Shown here: piece by piece, positions 6,032 to 13,404 of the stretch
How positions within the stretch are numbered: position 1 is the first letter of the stretch
How the letters are laid out: each line of letters opens with the position of its first letter
Virus record (IMG/VR): IMGVR_UViG_3300021579_000042
Span: 1 to 23,399 of that record
DNA from: a virus
Length of the DNA: 23,399 bases
Reading direction: 5' to 3' (one strand)
Made by a program: the position numbers and the translations under genes
The notes under the pieces: generated by a model
Seen by the model: only the letters and a program-made list of their open reading frames with translations
Database searches by the model: none
Told to the model about the DNA's origin: nothing

Positions 6032-6412
6032 ATGGCTTTAGAGACATTAAAAGGGATTAAGAAATTAGGTGAGTTTGAAGTTCTATCTGAAAGACCTAAA
6101 AAAGAAGATGGTTCAGTTGATTGGAATTTGTTTGATGAACAAAGAAAGAGCAAACCAATCTATATAGATCATGATGTCAATATGATCTCTTTCCGTATTC
6201 AAAATGGCCCAGTAAAAGAGCACGGAATAAATGGTTGTCAGGTTGACACTATAATTGAAGCAGCAAAAACAATTATTGAGGGTCTAAATAAGAATTTTCC
6301 TTGCCGTGAAAACGCAATAGTTATTACGAAATTAGATGAAGCTCTAATGTGGTTAAACAAAAGAAAACAAGATCGAATCCAAAGAGGCGTTGAAGGGTTA
6401 AATAAAGCATGA
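6032..6412 (+). CDS. Tad1/Acb2-like cyclic-nucleotide sponge candidate (anti-Thoeris/anti-CBASS)
   Basis: The C-terminal two thirds of this 126-residue protein match the conserved Acb2/Tad1 hairpin domain: an NGPVKEHGINGCQVDTIIEA element (58-77), then FPCRENAIVITKLDEALMWL (89-108) and DRIQRGVEG (114-122). Acb2 and Tad1 are phage proteins that bind and hide signalling nucleotides: Acb2 takes up the cyclic oligonucleotides of CBASS, and Tad1 takes up the cyclic ADP-ribose isomers of Thoeris. Residues 1-57 form an acidic-basic N-terminal part that I cannot assign. It has no signal peptide, which fits a cytoplasmic role. AAAAAAGGGGAT upstream is a strong ribosome site. It is part of the cargo block before the terminase. 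The family call rests on remembered motifs, and the ligand cannot be told from the sequence. Confidence 0.72.
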   Translation: MALETLKGIKKLGEFEVLSERPKKEDGSVDWNLFDEQRKSKPIYIDHDVNMISFRIQNGPVKEHGINGCQVDTIIEAAKTIIEGLNKNFPCRENAIVITKLDEALMWLNKRKQDRIQRGVEGLNKA

Positions 6413-6633
6413 ACGCCGAAGTAGTTTACAACAACAAGACTCAATCTTTTCGATGCACAGAATATAAAGATATTAAGGAAACACTAAACACTTATGGCCC
6501 GTATGAAATTAGAGGCCTCATGGTGCGAGTTTATGGGCCGTCGGGAATGCACCCAGAACACTTAAAAGACTTGCTAGAGCTAAATCACCACGCCGTAGAA
6601 AAAATCGCAAAAGAGGGGCAGATATGGCAATGA
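6409..6633 (+). CDS. Hypothetical protein
   Basis: A 74-residue protein, overlapping the preceding gene by four bases (ATGA) and the following one by ten. It is a mixed alpha/beta sequence without membrane segments or signal peptide (for example YGPYEIRGLMVRVYGPSGMH). The overlaps on both sides make it a credible coupled gene. I recognise no family. Small proteins in this position next to anti-defence genes are sometimes anti-defence proteins themselves, but nothing in the sequence shows it. Confidence 0.6.
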   Translation: MNAEVVYNNKTQSFRCTEYKDIKETLNTYGPYEIRGLMVRVYGPSGMHPEHLKDLLELNHHAVEKIAKEGQIWQ

Positions 6634-6992
6634 GGGGATTTTCAAAATATAGGGCAATTAAAACCAAACGAGACGGCTTTACCTTTGATTCAAAAATGGA
6701 GGCCGAATATTACGACCTGTTAAAATTGAGAGAAAAAGCTGGCGAAATTGCCATTATCGGTAGACAGTGCAAGGTTTATTTAACCAATGCCAAGATTTTA
6801 ATGAAGCCTGATTTTATTGTTAGAGATTTGAAGTCGCAAGAAATGTATTACATCGAAGTAAAGGGCGTTAAAACTTCAGACTTCGCTATCAAACTTAGAT
6901 TATGGGAACATTACGGCCCAGCGCCGCTATTGCTTGTTGAAACAAACAGGGGCAAGATTATAAAAGAAACACTTTATAAAGTAACTTTATAA
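6624..6992 (+). CDS. DUF1064-like PD-(D/E)XK nuclease
   Basis: The 122-residue protein has the DUF1064 layout: a KYRAIKTKRDGFTFDSKMEA start (8-27) with conserved acidic residues Glu26 and Glu28, then MKPDFIV (60-66, Asp63) and YIEVKGVKT (76-84, Glu78 and Lys80). Asp63 with Glu78-x-Lys80 is the PD-(D/E)XK active site. DUF1064 proteins are phage nucleases thought to act on branched or recombination intermediates, often placed next to packaging genes. GAGGGG upstream favours the ATG at 6624; an alternative ATG at 6630 would give the usual ATGA overlap with the previous stop. The gene is the last of the cargo block before the hairpin and the large terminase. Confidence 0.75.
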   Translation: MAMRGFSKYRAIKTKRDGFTFDSKMEAEYYDLLKLREKAGEIAIIGRQCKVYLTNAKILMKPDFIVRDLKSQEMYYIEVKGVKTSDFAIKLRLWEHYGPAPLLLVETNRGKIIKETLYKVTL

Positions 6993-7010
6993 AGATTAAA
7001 AGGGGTATAT

Positions 7011-7061
7011 ATGGCCAAGAAAAAAAAGGTAAAAGTAACAAAACCAAAAGGTAAATGTTAG
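7011..7061 (+). CDS. 16-residue lysine-rich micro-ORF (possible leader peptide)
   Basis: A strong ribosome site (AAAAGGGG, at about 6999-7006) precedes an ATG at 7011. The frame encodes MAKKKKVKVTKPKGKC and stops at 7059-7061. More than half of its residues are lysine. A 12-base stem-loop follows 20 bases later, directly before the large terminase start. The short lysine-rich frame followed by a hairpin has the outline of a translated leader with an attenuator; alternatively it is a small DNA-binding or regulatory peptide, or a chance ORF. Only the ribosome site and layout support it. Confidence 0.4.
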   Translation: MAKKKKVKVTKPKGKC

Positions 7062-7080
7062 TCTTTTCCAAATGAAGTAT

Positions 7081-7115
7081 GACCGGATAACTCGTCTCAA
7101 GTTATTCGGTCTTTT
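7081..7115 (+). terminator. Stem-loop with short T-run between the micro-ORF and terL
   Basis: GACCGGATAACT (7081-7092) pairs with AGTTATTCGGTC (7100-7111) apart from one G-T position, giving a 12-bp stem with a seven-base loop (7093-7099). TTTT follows (7112-7115). This looks like an intrinsic terminator, though the T-run is short. It ends six bases before the ATG of the large terminase gene and takes the place where its ribosome site would be. It may end the upstream transcript, attenuate terL or control its translation. Confidence 0.6.
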
Positions 7116-7120
7116 AAAAA

Positions 7121-8761
7121 ATGTCAGAAATATTTGGCCCAGAATTTTATCAGTCTAATTTTCTTAAAGTAATAACCAAATCTGGCGAAATATCTAGTTT
7201 TTATCCAAACGTATATCAAAAGCAGTTAAATAGATTAATTGAAGATAAAAGACGGCGACTGGAACCGATAAGGCTACAAGGTTTAAAATGCCGTCAAATT
7301 GGTTTTAGCACCTGGGGCGCTGCCATTGCTTATCAGTTTACGGCAACCGATTTTCATAAATCAGCACTAATTATTGCCGATGACGAAAAGAATACGGCGG
7401 GTATTTTTGAAAAATCAAAGATGTTTTGGGAGATGTCCCCACTAAATATCAGACCAATGAGGCGAAGGTCTAATTCTTTTGAGTTGCTTTTTAATAACCC
7501 CAATGACGAGGCAAAACTTAATCAGGGCCTAAACTCGTCACTAAGAATTCAGACAGCGGGAAACCTAAGGGCAGGGCGTTCTAAGACGGTTCAAATATTG
7601 CACCTTTCAGAGATGGCATTTTGGCCTAATGCGGGCGTGGTAAAAAGCGGGCTACTTCAAGCGGTGCCATTGTCGTCAGGAACAATAATTATAAACGAGT
7701 CAACCGCTAACGGTATCACTGGACAAGGTGAGCAGTTTTATAATGACTGGCATGATTCAGATTTTACTAAGATATTTTTTAAGTGGACGCATAATCACGA
7801 ATACGAATACCCAGTGGGCAATGATTTTGTTTTAACTGATTACGAAAAAGAATTATTAGAAATACATCCAGAAATGAACAACCGAAAACTTGCATTTCGT
7901 CGCTATAAAATAAAAAACGAAATGGGGTCGGCAAAACTTTCACCGCAAGACCAGTTTAGGCAAGAGTTTCCACTAACGCCCGAAGAGGCCTTTATATCCT
8001 CCGGAAGACCTGTCTTTGACGTTGATAAGGTTCGTGGACAAATAGAGCGCTTAAGGTCAACACCCGTTCTTAGGGGAGATATTGACAGCGGTGGAAAGTT
8101 TTACGAGTCGGATCGAGGGTTATATAAAATATTTAAAAAACCCGTAGAAGGTGTTGGTTATGCAATCGGCGCAGACGTTGCTCTTGGTTTGGAAACGGGC
8201 GACTTTTCCACTATGAGCGTAATAAATTTGGACATGGAAATTGTTGCAACTTATTTTGGACACACAGCCCCGGATATTTTTGGGTCAGAAATGGTCAAGC
8301 TTGGCAGTTATTATAATAAAGCAGTTTTAGCACCCGAAATCAACGGGCATGGTCACGCTGTTATGTCTAAAATTAAGGATCTAAATTACTATAATATCTA
8401 TTCAAGAGAAATGAATGACGAAATAGCGGACAAAGAAACTAAAAAACTTGGCTGGTTAACAAGCGCAAAAACCAAAATGAAAATGCTCGATGAGTTTGTA
8501 GCTGCGCACCGTGACGACACGATAAAAATTTTCGATATTGAATTATTGCAAGAAATGCTCACGGTGTTTGTTGATTCTGACGGGGATATAAACCTTAACG
8601 GGAAAGACAGAGTGGTGTCGGCATGTGTGGCCTTGCAATCAACTTCTCAAATTGTTATACCTGGGCAGCTCAAGGCTTTTGTTCCTAGTGAGAGCGTATC
8701 AAATAGAGACATAACAAAAATGACCATTGAAGAAAAGTTAAAATTTTACAAGAGAAGATAA
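7121..8761 (+). CDS. terL: Terminase large subunit (packaging ATPase and nuclease)
   Basis: The 546-residue protein has all expected parts. The ATPase part contains a Walker A-like KCRQIGFST (56-64), a Walker B region ILHLSEMAFW (159-168) with the catalytic glutamate in the SE pair, and the coupling motif NESTANG (192-198). The EFPLTPEEAF linker (282-291) follows. The RNase H-like nuclease has IGADVAL (Asp352), GDFST (Asp361), PEINGHG (Glu406) and KDRVVS (Asp497). It cuts concatemeric phage DNA and drives it through the portal. No ribosome site is visible at the ATG; a hairpin ends six bases earlier. The stop (TAATG) overlaps the next start. Length and motif order agree with typical P22/Sf6-type large subunits. 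Confidence 0.92.
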   Translation: MSEIFGPEFYQSNFLKVITKSGEISSFYPNVYQKQLNRLIEDKRRRLEPIRLQGLKCRQIGFSTWGAAIAYQFTATDFHKSALIIADDEKNTAGIFEKSKMFWEMSPLNIRPMRRRSNSFELLFNNPNDEAKLNQGLNSSLRIQTAGNLRAGRSKTVQILHLSEMAFWPNAGVVKSGLLQAVPLSSGTIIINESTANGITGQGEQFYNDWHDSDFTKIFFKWTHNHEYEYPVGNDFVLTDYEKELLEIHPEMNNRKLAFRRYKIKNEMGSAKLSPQDQFRQEFPLTPEEAFISSGRPVFDVDKVRGQIERLRSTPVLRGDIDSGGKFYESDRGLYKIFKKPVEGVGYAIGADVALGLETGDFSTMSVINLDMEIVATYFGHTAPDIFGSEMVKLGSYYNKAVLAPEINGHGHAVMSKIKDLNYYNIYSREMNDEIADKETKKLGWLTSAKTKMKMLDEFVAAHRDDTIKIFDIELLQEMLTVFVDSDGDINLNGKDRVVSACVALQSTSQIVIPGQLKAFVPSESVSNRDITKMTIEEKLKFYKRR

Positions 8762-9324
8762 TGAAAAATAATTCAAATTTGTATGAAGGAATGCCCATAA
8801 GACAACATGTTAAAAACAAAACACTGGTTGGGCGGTTATATTCTAGATGGATGGGGCAAAAAAGACGATGCGATTACAAAAAATGTGACAGTTATCAATG
8901 GTACGGGGCCCTGGGGATTAGGGTTGAGTATACCTTTAGCGAATTTTATAATTGGGCCATGGCGGAGTTAATTAAGGGAAATTTTAAAATAGAAGACGTT
9001 CATATCGGAAGAATTGATCATGAGCAAAATTATAAGCTTGGGAATGTTGAAATTCAAAGCGCAAAGGACAATGTCAAAGATAGAAATAAAAGAAAAGGTT
9101 TTCATAGAGTTTTAAAATCAGTTGTTATTTATGATTATGAATCATTGGAACCATTGGCCATTGCGAAAAGTTTTGCCGAGGCGTCGAGGATGACGGGCGC
9201 AGCTATTTCCACAATTTCTGTAATTGCGAGCAGAAAAAACATAACAAGACATAGTAGAGAACGAGGAATTTATCAGGCGAAAGGATATACATTTAGAAAC
9301 CAATGTGAAACCGTATACAAATGA
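8761..9324 (+). CDS. Free-standing HNH-like homing endonuclease with NUMOD-type C-terminus
   Basis: This 187-residue protein starts with a pattern seen in phage HNH proteins: RLYSRWMGQKRRC (25-37), YQWYGALGIRV (45-55), FYNWAMAEL (62-70) and GRIDHEQNYKLGNVEIQSAK (83-102), which parallels the usual DRIDnxGnYxxxNCRW segment. The final Asn-Cys-Arg-Trp is not preserved, so full activity is uncertain. A NUMOD1-type module follows (about 118-180: VVIYDYESLE, KSFAEASRMTGA, GYTFRN). The start overlaps the terL stop by one base (TAATG). Free-standing homing endonucleases commonly sit beside terminase genes. The same kind of module remains in the remnant at 456-736. Confidence 0.65.
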   Translation: MKNNSNLYEGMPIRQHVKNKTLVGRLYSRWMGQKRRCDYKKCDSYQWYGALGIRVEYTFSEFYNWAMAELIKGNFKIEDVHIGRIDHEQNYKLGNVEIQSAKDNVKDRNKRKGFHRVLKSVVIYDYESLEPLAIAKSFAEASRMTGAAISTISVIASRKNITRHSRERGIYQAKGYTFRNQCETVYK

Positions 9325-9506
9325 CCCTTAAATTATTCAATATCCTAATCACAATCAAGCGAATTAAAAAAATCAAGGCAATTGTTCCACGTGGAGAGTA
9401 TGGCCTTAAAGTCACCGATATTCTTTCTAAAAAAAGAAAGGTCTACAATCCCGCCAAGGACGCAAATCGCACGCTCGACGGTAAGAATTTTAGTTATTTT
9501 AAGTGA
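9321..9506 (+). CDS. Small basic hypothetical protein
   Basis: A 61-residue, strongly basic product (pattern MTLKLFNILITIKRIKKIKA, later ILSKKRKVYNPAKDANRTL). Its ATG overlaps the previous stop in an ATGA arrangement. The stop lies 13 bases inside the end of a small frame on the other strand. The basic, helical sequence might bind DNA or the membrane surface, but I recognise no family. It could also be a chance frame after the homing gene. Confidence 0.45.
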   Translation: MTLKLFNILITIKRIKKIKAIVPRGEYGLKVTDILSKKRKVYNPAKDANRTLDGKNFSYFK

Positions 9507-9610
9507 TTCTTGATATTTCTAACTTCTATATCGGTTTTATGTTGAAAATACATTGAAAAAATATCGCAAATAAATACTCCGGCCAGCATAACACAAATAA
9601 CCACAACCAT
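9494..9610 (-). CDS. 38-residue single-pass membrane protein
   Basis: Reading from ATG 9608-9610 to TAA 9494-9496, the product begins MVVVICVMLAGVFICDIFSM, a good transmembrane helix, followed by a charged tail ending KNHLK. Its ATG overlaps the stop of the gene at 9610-10137 by one base (TAATG), which is a strong sign of coupling. It forms a two-gene leftward cassette with that gene, placed between the large terminase and the portal. Function unknown. Confidence 0.5.
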   Translation of the reverse strand: MVVVICVMLAGVFICDIFSMYFQHKTDIEVRNIKNHLK

Positions 9611-10137
9611 TAGTTCCCCAGCGGCATAAATTGAGACGCCCATGTGGCCAGAGCAATAATTGAAATAAAGAGCATAAAAAATAGTGCTAACTCAAAATCA
9701 ATTTTACCGCCATTTGTTTCGCTGGCCATGGAGATATCTTTTTCAATTGATTCAAATTTTTCTTGGTCTCTAAGAAAACGAACCGTTCCCTCGTCTAACC
9801 CGCCAGCAATTTCGGCGGTCTGTTTTACTGTTTCGTCATCCCAAAACTCTGTCTTTTCTTCTTTATATTGAGGCGGGGCACTTGACCCAGATTCATGCAG
9901 GCCATTTTCTTTGAGGTATTCCCGATAGTGTTTAGGGCCTCTAAAATTCATTTTCAAGCTGTCGTGATAACCAAAACCGTCGAATGCTTTTTGTTTTTTC
10001 TTGCGAGTGCCGCGACTCTGATTATAACCGTCTTGAGTAATTTCGACGCCGTTTTCGATAGAGTATGTTTGAGCTTCTTGGGGGGTTTTCCAACCAAATT
10101 CACCGTCGGAAAATTCGTATTTGTAATACATCGTCAT
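9610..10137 (-). CDS. Tail-anchored membrane protein, function unknown
   Basis: The 175-residue protein has a hydrophilic N-terminal part (MYYKYEFSDGEFGWKTPQEA), a highly charged middle with the stretch KHYREYLKENGLHES, and one C-terminal transmembrane helix (FELALFFMLFISIIALATWA) with nearly no tail after it. This makes it a tail-anchored protein with its body in the cytoplasm. No clear ribosome site is seen; the alternative ATG at residue 3 is equally possible. The following 38-residue membrane frame is overlapped by one base. The leftward orientation in the middle of a rightward virion region and the divergent promoter-like repeat at 10178 suggest separately regulated expression, for example an exclusion or lysogeny-type function, but no family is recognised. 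Confidence 0.6.
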   Translation of the reverse strand: MTMYYKYEFSDGEFGWKTPQEAQTYSIENGVEITQDGYNQSRGTRKKKQKAFDGFGYHDSLKMNFRGPKHYREYLKENGLHESGSSAPPQYKEEKTEFWDDETVKQTAEIAGGLDEGTVRFLRDQEKFESIEKDISMASETNGGKIDFELALFFMLFISIIALATWASQFMPLGN

Positions 10138-10177
10138 TAATAAAAACTTAAAATAGTCGGGAATATTCTCATAGTTG

Positions 10178-10226
10178 ATTCACCTAAACGAATTGTTTAC
10201 GGGATTAATATTTTGCCGCCTATAGT
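10178..10226 (+). promoter_or_regulatory. Promoter/operator-like repeat, copy 2
   Basis: Bases 10178-10194 repeat attcacctaaacgaatt exactly from 2335-2351; the copies then differ by c/g and an inserted C but keep ttta and gggattaa (to 10208). TAAAC (10185-10189) and GTTTA (10195-10199) form an inverted repeat around GAATT. TATAGT (10221-10226) is a good -10 element, 16 bases after the shared GGGAT. It lies between the leftward 9610-10137 gene and the portal gene. I infer the main rightward promoter of the virion operon and a possible operator. Confidence 0.6.
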
Positions 10227-10234
10227 CTTATTAA

Positions 10235-12277
10235 ATGAAAAAATTAGATGCAGAAATCGAAAACGATTTAGAAGAAATTGACGTCGTCAAAAAGGTTGAT
10301 CGCTTTTTTAAAGAGGCGAAAGACTATCGCTCAAATTTCGAAAGCGAATGGGAAGAACAGCAAGAATTTTATAATGGCCAACAATGGCCGCTGGACTCTC
10401 AAGATCGCCCTTTTATTAATAAGTGTTTCGAAGTTGTTCAAACTGAAGAACCACTTTTAACAGATTCAAAACCCGCCACTGACGTCATTCCTTTTGACAT
10501 GGACGATGACGAGCAACAAGAAAAAGCGAAAATGCTCAACGCTGCAAAAGATGCGGTTTATACCTCTCAGTGCCTTCAACAAAAAGATGCCATGTCGATC
10601 AACAAGGCACTTCAGTCGGGCACCGCTTTTCAGTATGTAGATTGGAATCCCGATTTATATAATGGAGAGGGCGACGTAACCGTAAAAAATATCCCATGGG
10701 AACAAATTTTCGCCGACCCCGCCGCTACCGAGATTGATGAGGCCAGATATTTTGGCGCAAAATTCCCGGTAGATATCGAAGAACTAAAAAGAAGATACCC
10801 AGGGAAAGCGGAAGAGATTGAAGAAATTACTCCGGACTTCGATACAAAAGCGCCCACTCACATTGACGAAGACCAAAACCTAAGACAGTACACCGGAAGA
10901 ATGGGGATTAGTGACCGCTATAAATCGGACTCGATCACCGTTTTAGATGTTATGTTTTTTAAAGACTATACAATGGTCGATATTTCAGAAGAGGAAACGC
11001 AATCTGAAATAGCAAAAGAGTCGCTTGAGTTACAGCAAGGTATTAATCCAGATATTTCAAAAGAAGACGACCATGTAAAGCATCTTGATGGCCACAGAGA
11101 ACAAAAATATTTTATCGCCGCCGCTGCATTACAAGTGCCAGCCGAGCAAGTAACAGAAAAAGACATTGAGGCACTAGAAGAAGACGAGAAAATCGGCCTA
11201 ATCTTAAAGATAATTGATGACCACATAGATATGCACGAATCAATATATGCGGCAAGCCCTCTTGATTCTGGAAAACGTCCTAAATATAAAAATTTCATGA
11301 GATTGGTCACTAAAACCGGAAGCAAGATTTTATATGACGGCCCCGCCCCGGTTGATGACGGTCTATATCCCTTTGCTATTTTCTATGCTCATAAAGACGA
11401 AGATAGTTTTTTTGGAACGGGAATTTTAAAAAATGTTATTCCGCTAAATAAAGCTATTAACGAAAAATATTATGCCGAATATGTTGGCCTTCAGAGAAAT
11501 TCTAATAGCGGGTGGATAGTTGACGAAAATTCAAACGTTGACGAAAACACGCTAACCAATGACCCCGGACTAGTTGTAGTTAAGCGAGCGGGAAGCGAAG
11601 TTTCAAGAATTCCACCTGGCGAAGTTTCGCCACAGCTTGCCCAGAGTATGGGCAATGATAATGCCTTCGTTAAAGAGATTACAGGTCTAGGAAGTGCAAT
11701 TCAAGGAACCGCCCCTAGCGATGATCCAAGTGGTGAGGCCATCAAAAGAATGATGATGCAACAACTTGGCAGAGTTAGATCAAAATCAAGGTGGCTTGAA
11801 GAGTATTCAATTCCAAGAAGAGATAGATTAATTATTTCAAGAATTATTAAATATTATTCCACTGAAAGAAAATTAAGAATTTATGATGACAGCGGTAAAA
11901 TTCGCTATATCGATTATCGTCCAGAAATGATTAAAGGGTTTGATTATGACCTAGTTATTTCACCAGGAACTTCTGGAAGCTATGACAAGCAAACTATTTA
12001 TGTAATGGCACAACAAATGTTAGGACTTGGAATAATTGATGCTAAGACATTTATTGAAATGACGAATCCTCCTTATAGAGGGCGAATTTTAGAGAGAATA
12101 GCCTCAAGAGATCAAGACAAAACAATGATGCAAAATCTAATGCAAGAAAACTTGCAGCTTAAGGCGCAATTTGCCCCGCAAGCACTGACACCGGAAGAAA
12201 TAAAATTGTTGCAAAACAGTGGGTCAACCACTGAGCAAAATAATGGAGTCGCACAAGCGACCAACCAAGGAATGTAA
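10235..12277 (+). CDS. Portal protein, P22-like
   Basis: The 680-residue protein carries the start expected of the P22-type portal family: a helical N-terminus leading to FYNGQQWP (45-52), then PFINKCFEVVQTEEPLL (59-75), a stretch INKALQSGTAFQYVDWN, and the IPWEQIFADPAATEIDEAR region. The portal forms the dodecameric ring at one capsid vertex through which DNA is packaged and released and to which the adaptor binds. The C-terminus is rich in Gln, Asn and Met (about 635-680) and could be a crown-barrel segment. The ATG has no Shine-Dalgarno sequence and lies nine bases after the -10-like TATAGT, so the mRNA may be nearly leaderless. The scaffold-like gene follows two bases after the stop. Confidence 0.85.
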   Translation: MKKLDAEIENDLEEIDVVKKVDRFFKEAKDYRSNFESEWEEQQEFYNGQQWPLDSQDRPFINKCFEVVQTEEPLLTDSKPATDVIPFDMDDDEQQEKAKMLNAAKDAVYTSQCLQQKDAMSINKALQSGTAFQYVDWNPDLYNGEGDVTVKNIPWEQIFADPAATEIDEARYFGAKFPVDIEELKRRYPGKAEEIEEITPDFDTKAPTHIDEDQNLRQYTGRMGISDRYKSDSITVLDVMFFKDYTMVDISEEETQSEIAKESLELQQGINPDISKEDDHVKHLDGHREQKYFIAAAALQVPAEQVTEKDIEALEEDEKIGLILKIIDDHIDMHESIYAASPLDSGKRPKYKNFMRLVTKTGSKILYDGPAPVDDGLYPFAIFYAHKDEDSFFGTGILKNVIPLNKAINEKYYAEYVGLQRNSNSGWIVDENSNVDENTLTNDPGLVVVKRAGSEVSRIPPGEVSPQLAQSMGNDNAFVKEITGLGSAIQGTAPSDDPSGEAIKRMMMQQLGRVRSKSRWLEEYSIPRRDRLIISRIIKYYSTERKLRIYDDSGKIRYIDYRPEMIKGFDYDLVISPGTSGSYDKQTIYVMAQQMLGLGIIDAKTFIEMTNPPYRGRILERIASRDQDKTMMQNLMQENLQLKAQFAPQALTPEEIKLLQNSGSTTEQNNGVAQATNQGM

Positions 12278-12279
12278 AG

Positions 12280-13380
12280 ATGACTGAAGAGGTAACACAA
12301 GAATTATCAACCGAAGAAAGTCCCAGTGCGGATTTAGGGAACAACGCCGATTCAGGCGATTCCGATTTTCAATCTGCCCTCGATGAGGCGGGAATTTCAG
12401 AGGAAGATATTGAAGGCGAAGGTGTCTCGGCCAAGGATTTTGACAAGAATGTCCAATCTGAAAAGAAGACAAAAAAAATCTCGGCAAAAGAAAAGGCAAA
12501 TGATGACATCTTAAAAAACATCTTAAAAGAGGCCCAAGGGCCCGAAGATGAGGAACACGAGGACTTGCCAGAAAACGATGAGGATATCGAAGAAAAGGCA
12601 GCAAATGACCCGCTTTTAGGCCAGATTAATAAAATGAATCTGTCAGAAGACGGTGAAAAATTCAACGTTAGTTCAAAAGAAGAACTAAAAGAGTTAGTCC
12701 AAAAAGGAAAGAATTATACCAAAAAAACGCAAGCACTATCAAATGAGAAAAAAGAATTTGAGGCGTTAAAAGAACAGGCCATTACAGAGTATAATAACTC
12801 TACAAAGGCACTTCAAGAAAGTGCAAACAAACATCAAGAAGAATTAAAACAATTTCAAGTGTGGGACTTAGCTTTACAGCAAATTGCACAAGATGACCCA
12901 GATTTATATCAGGAACTACAGAATAGGGTAAAACAATCGACCAGGTTTTTTGAAAACCCGGTGGCGAATGCTCAATTTAGAATGCTAAATGAAAAAATAG
13001 CACACCTAGAGCAAGGCAATAAAGCACGTGAGAGCGAAAATGTTCAAAAACAATTTGATATTGAGATGCAATCTTTTGCGCCTCAAATTTCGCAAATTGA
13101 AAAAGAATTATCCATTAAGGTTGACCGTGAAAAGGTCTTAGCTAAATGGAAAGCTTTAGGCGGCACGGTTGCAGAGGCCATTGGGGCACTTTACGCTGAT
13201 AATATTTTAAAGATGAGAGCTTCGAGGTCTAAGGTTGAAAAAACTAACCGACAAGTAAACTCAATGAAGGCGGGCGGAGTGCCAAGAAGAGGCGGAGGCG
13301 CAAGCTTAAAACCGTCTAAGGTAGATTGGAATCAGCCCCTTGATAAAATTGTAGGTCAACTTTCGCAAATGCTTGGCTAG
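12280..13380 (+). CDS. Scaffold-like acidic coiled-coil protein
   Basis: The 366-residue protein lies between portal and major capsid protein, the usual place of the scaffolding gene. It has a very acidic N-terminal third (ESPSADLGNNADSGDSDFQ, later EDEEHEDLPENDEDIEEK), a helical glutamine- and lysine-rich middle with coiled-coil character (about 135-260), and a basic, glycine-rich C-terminus (SMKAGGVPRRGGGASLK). An acidic head, helical middle and basic tail is the known plan of scaffolding proteins, in which the basic end contacts the capsid protein. No protease signature is seen. The assignment rests on position and composition. Confidence 0.75.
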   Translation: MTEEVTQELSTEESPSADLGNNADSGDSDFQSALDEAGISEEDIEGEGVSAKDFDKNVQSEKKTKKISAKEKANDDILKNILKEAQGPEDEEHEDLPENDEDIEEKAANDPLLGQINKMNLSEDGEKFNVSSKEELKELVQKGKNYTKKTQALSNEKKEFEALKEQAITEYNNSTKALQESANKHQEELKQFQVWDLALQQIAQDDPDLYQELQNRVKQSTRFFENPVANAQFRMLNEKIAHLEQGNKARESENVQKQFDIEMQSFAPQISQIEKELSIKVDREKVLAKWKALGGTVAEAIGALYADNILKMRASRSKVEKTNRQVNSMKAGGVPRRGGGASLKPSKVDWNQPLDKIVGQLSQMLG

Positions 13381-13404
13381 TACCACTATTAATGGAGGGA
13401 TAAA

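Noticed and set aside
12224-12665. Reverse-strand frames opposite the scaffold gene start
   Set aside because: They arise from the Glu/Lys-rich coding strand, giving Phe/Ser/Leu-rich shadow products with no ribosome site.
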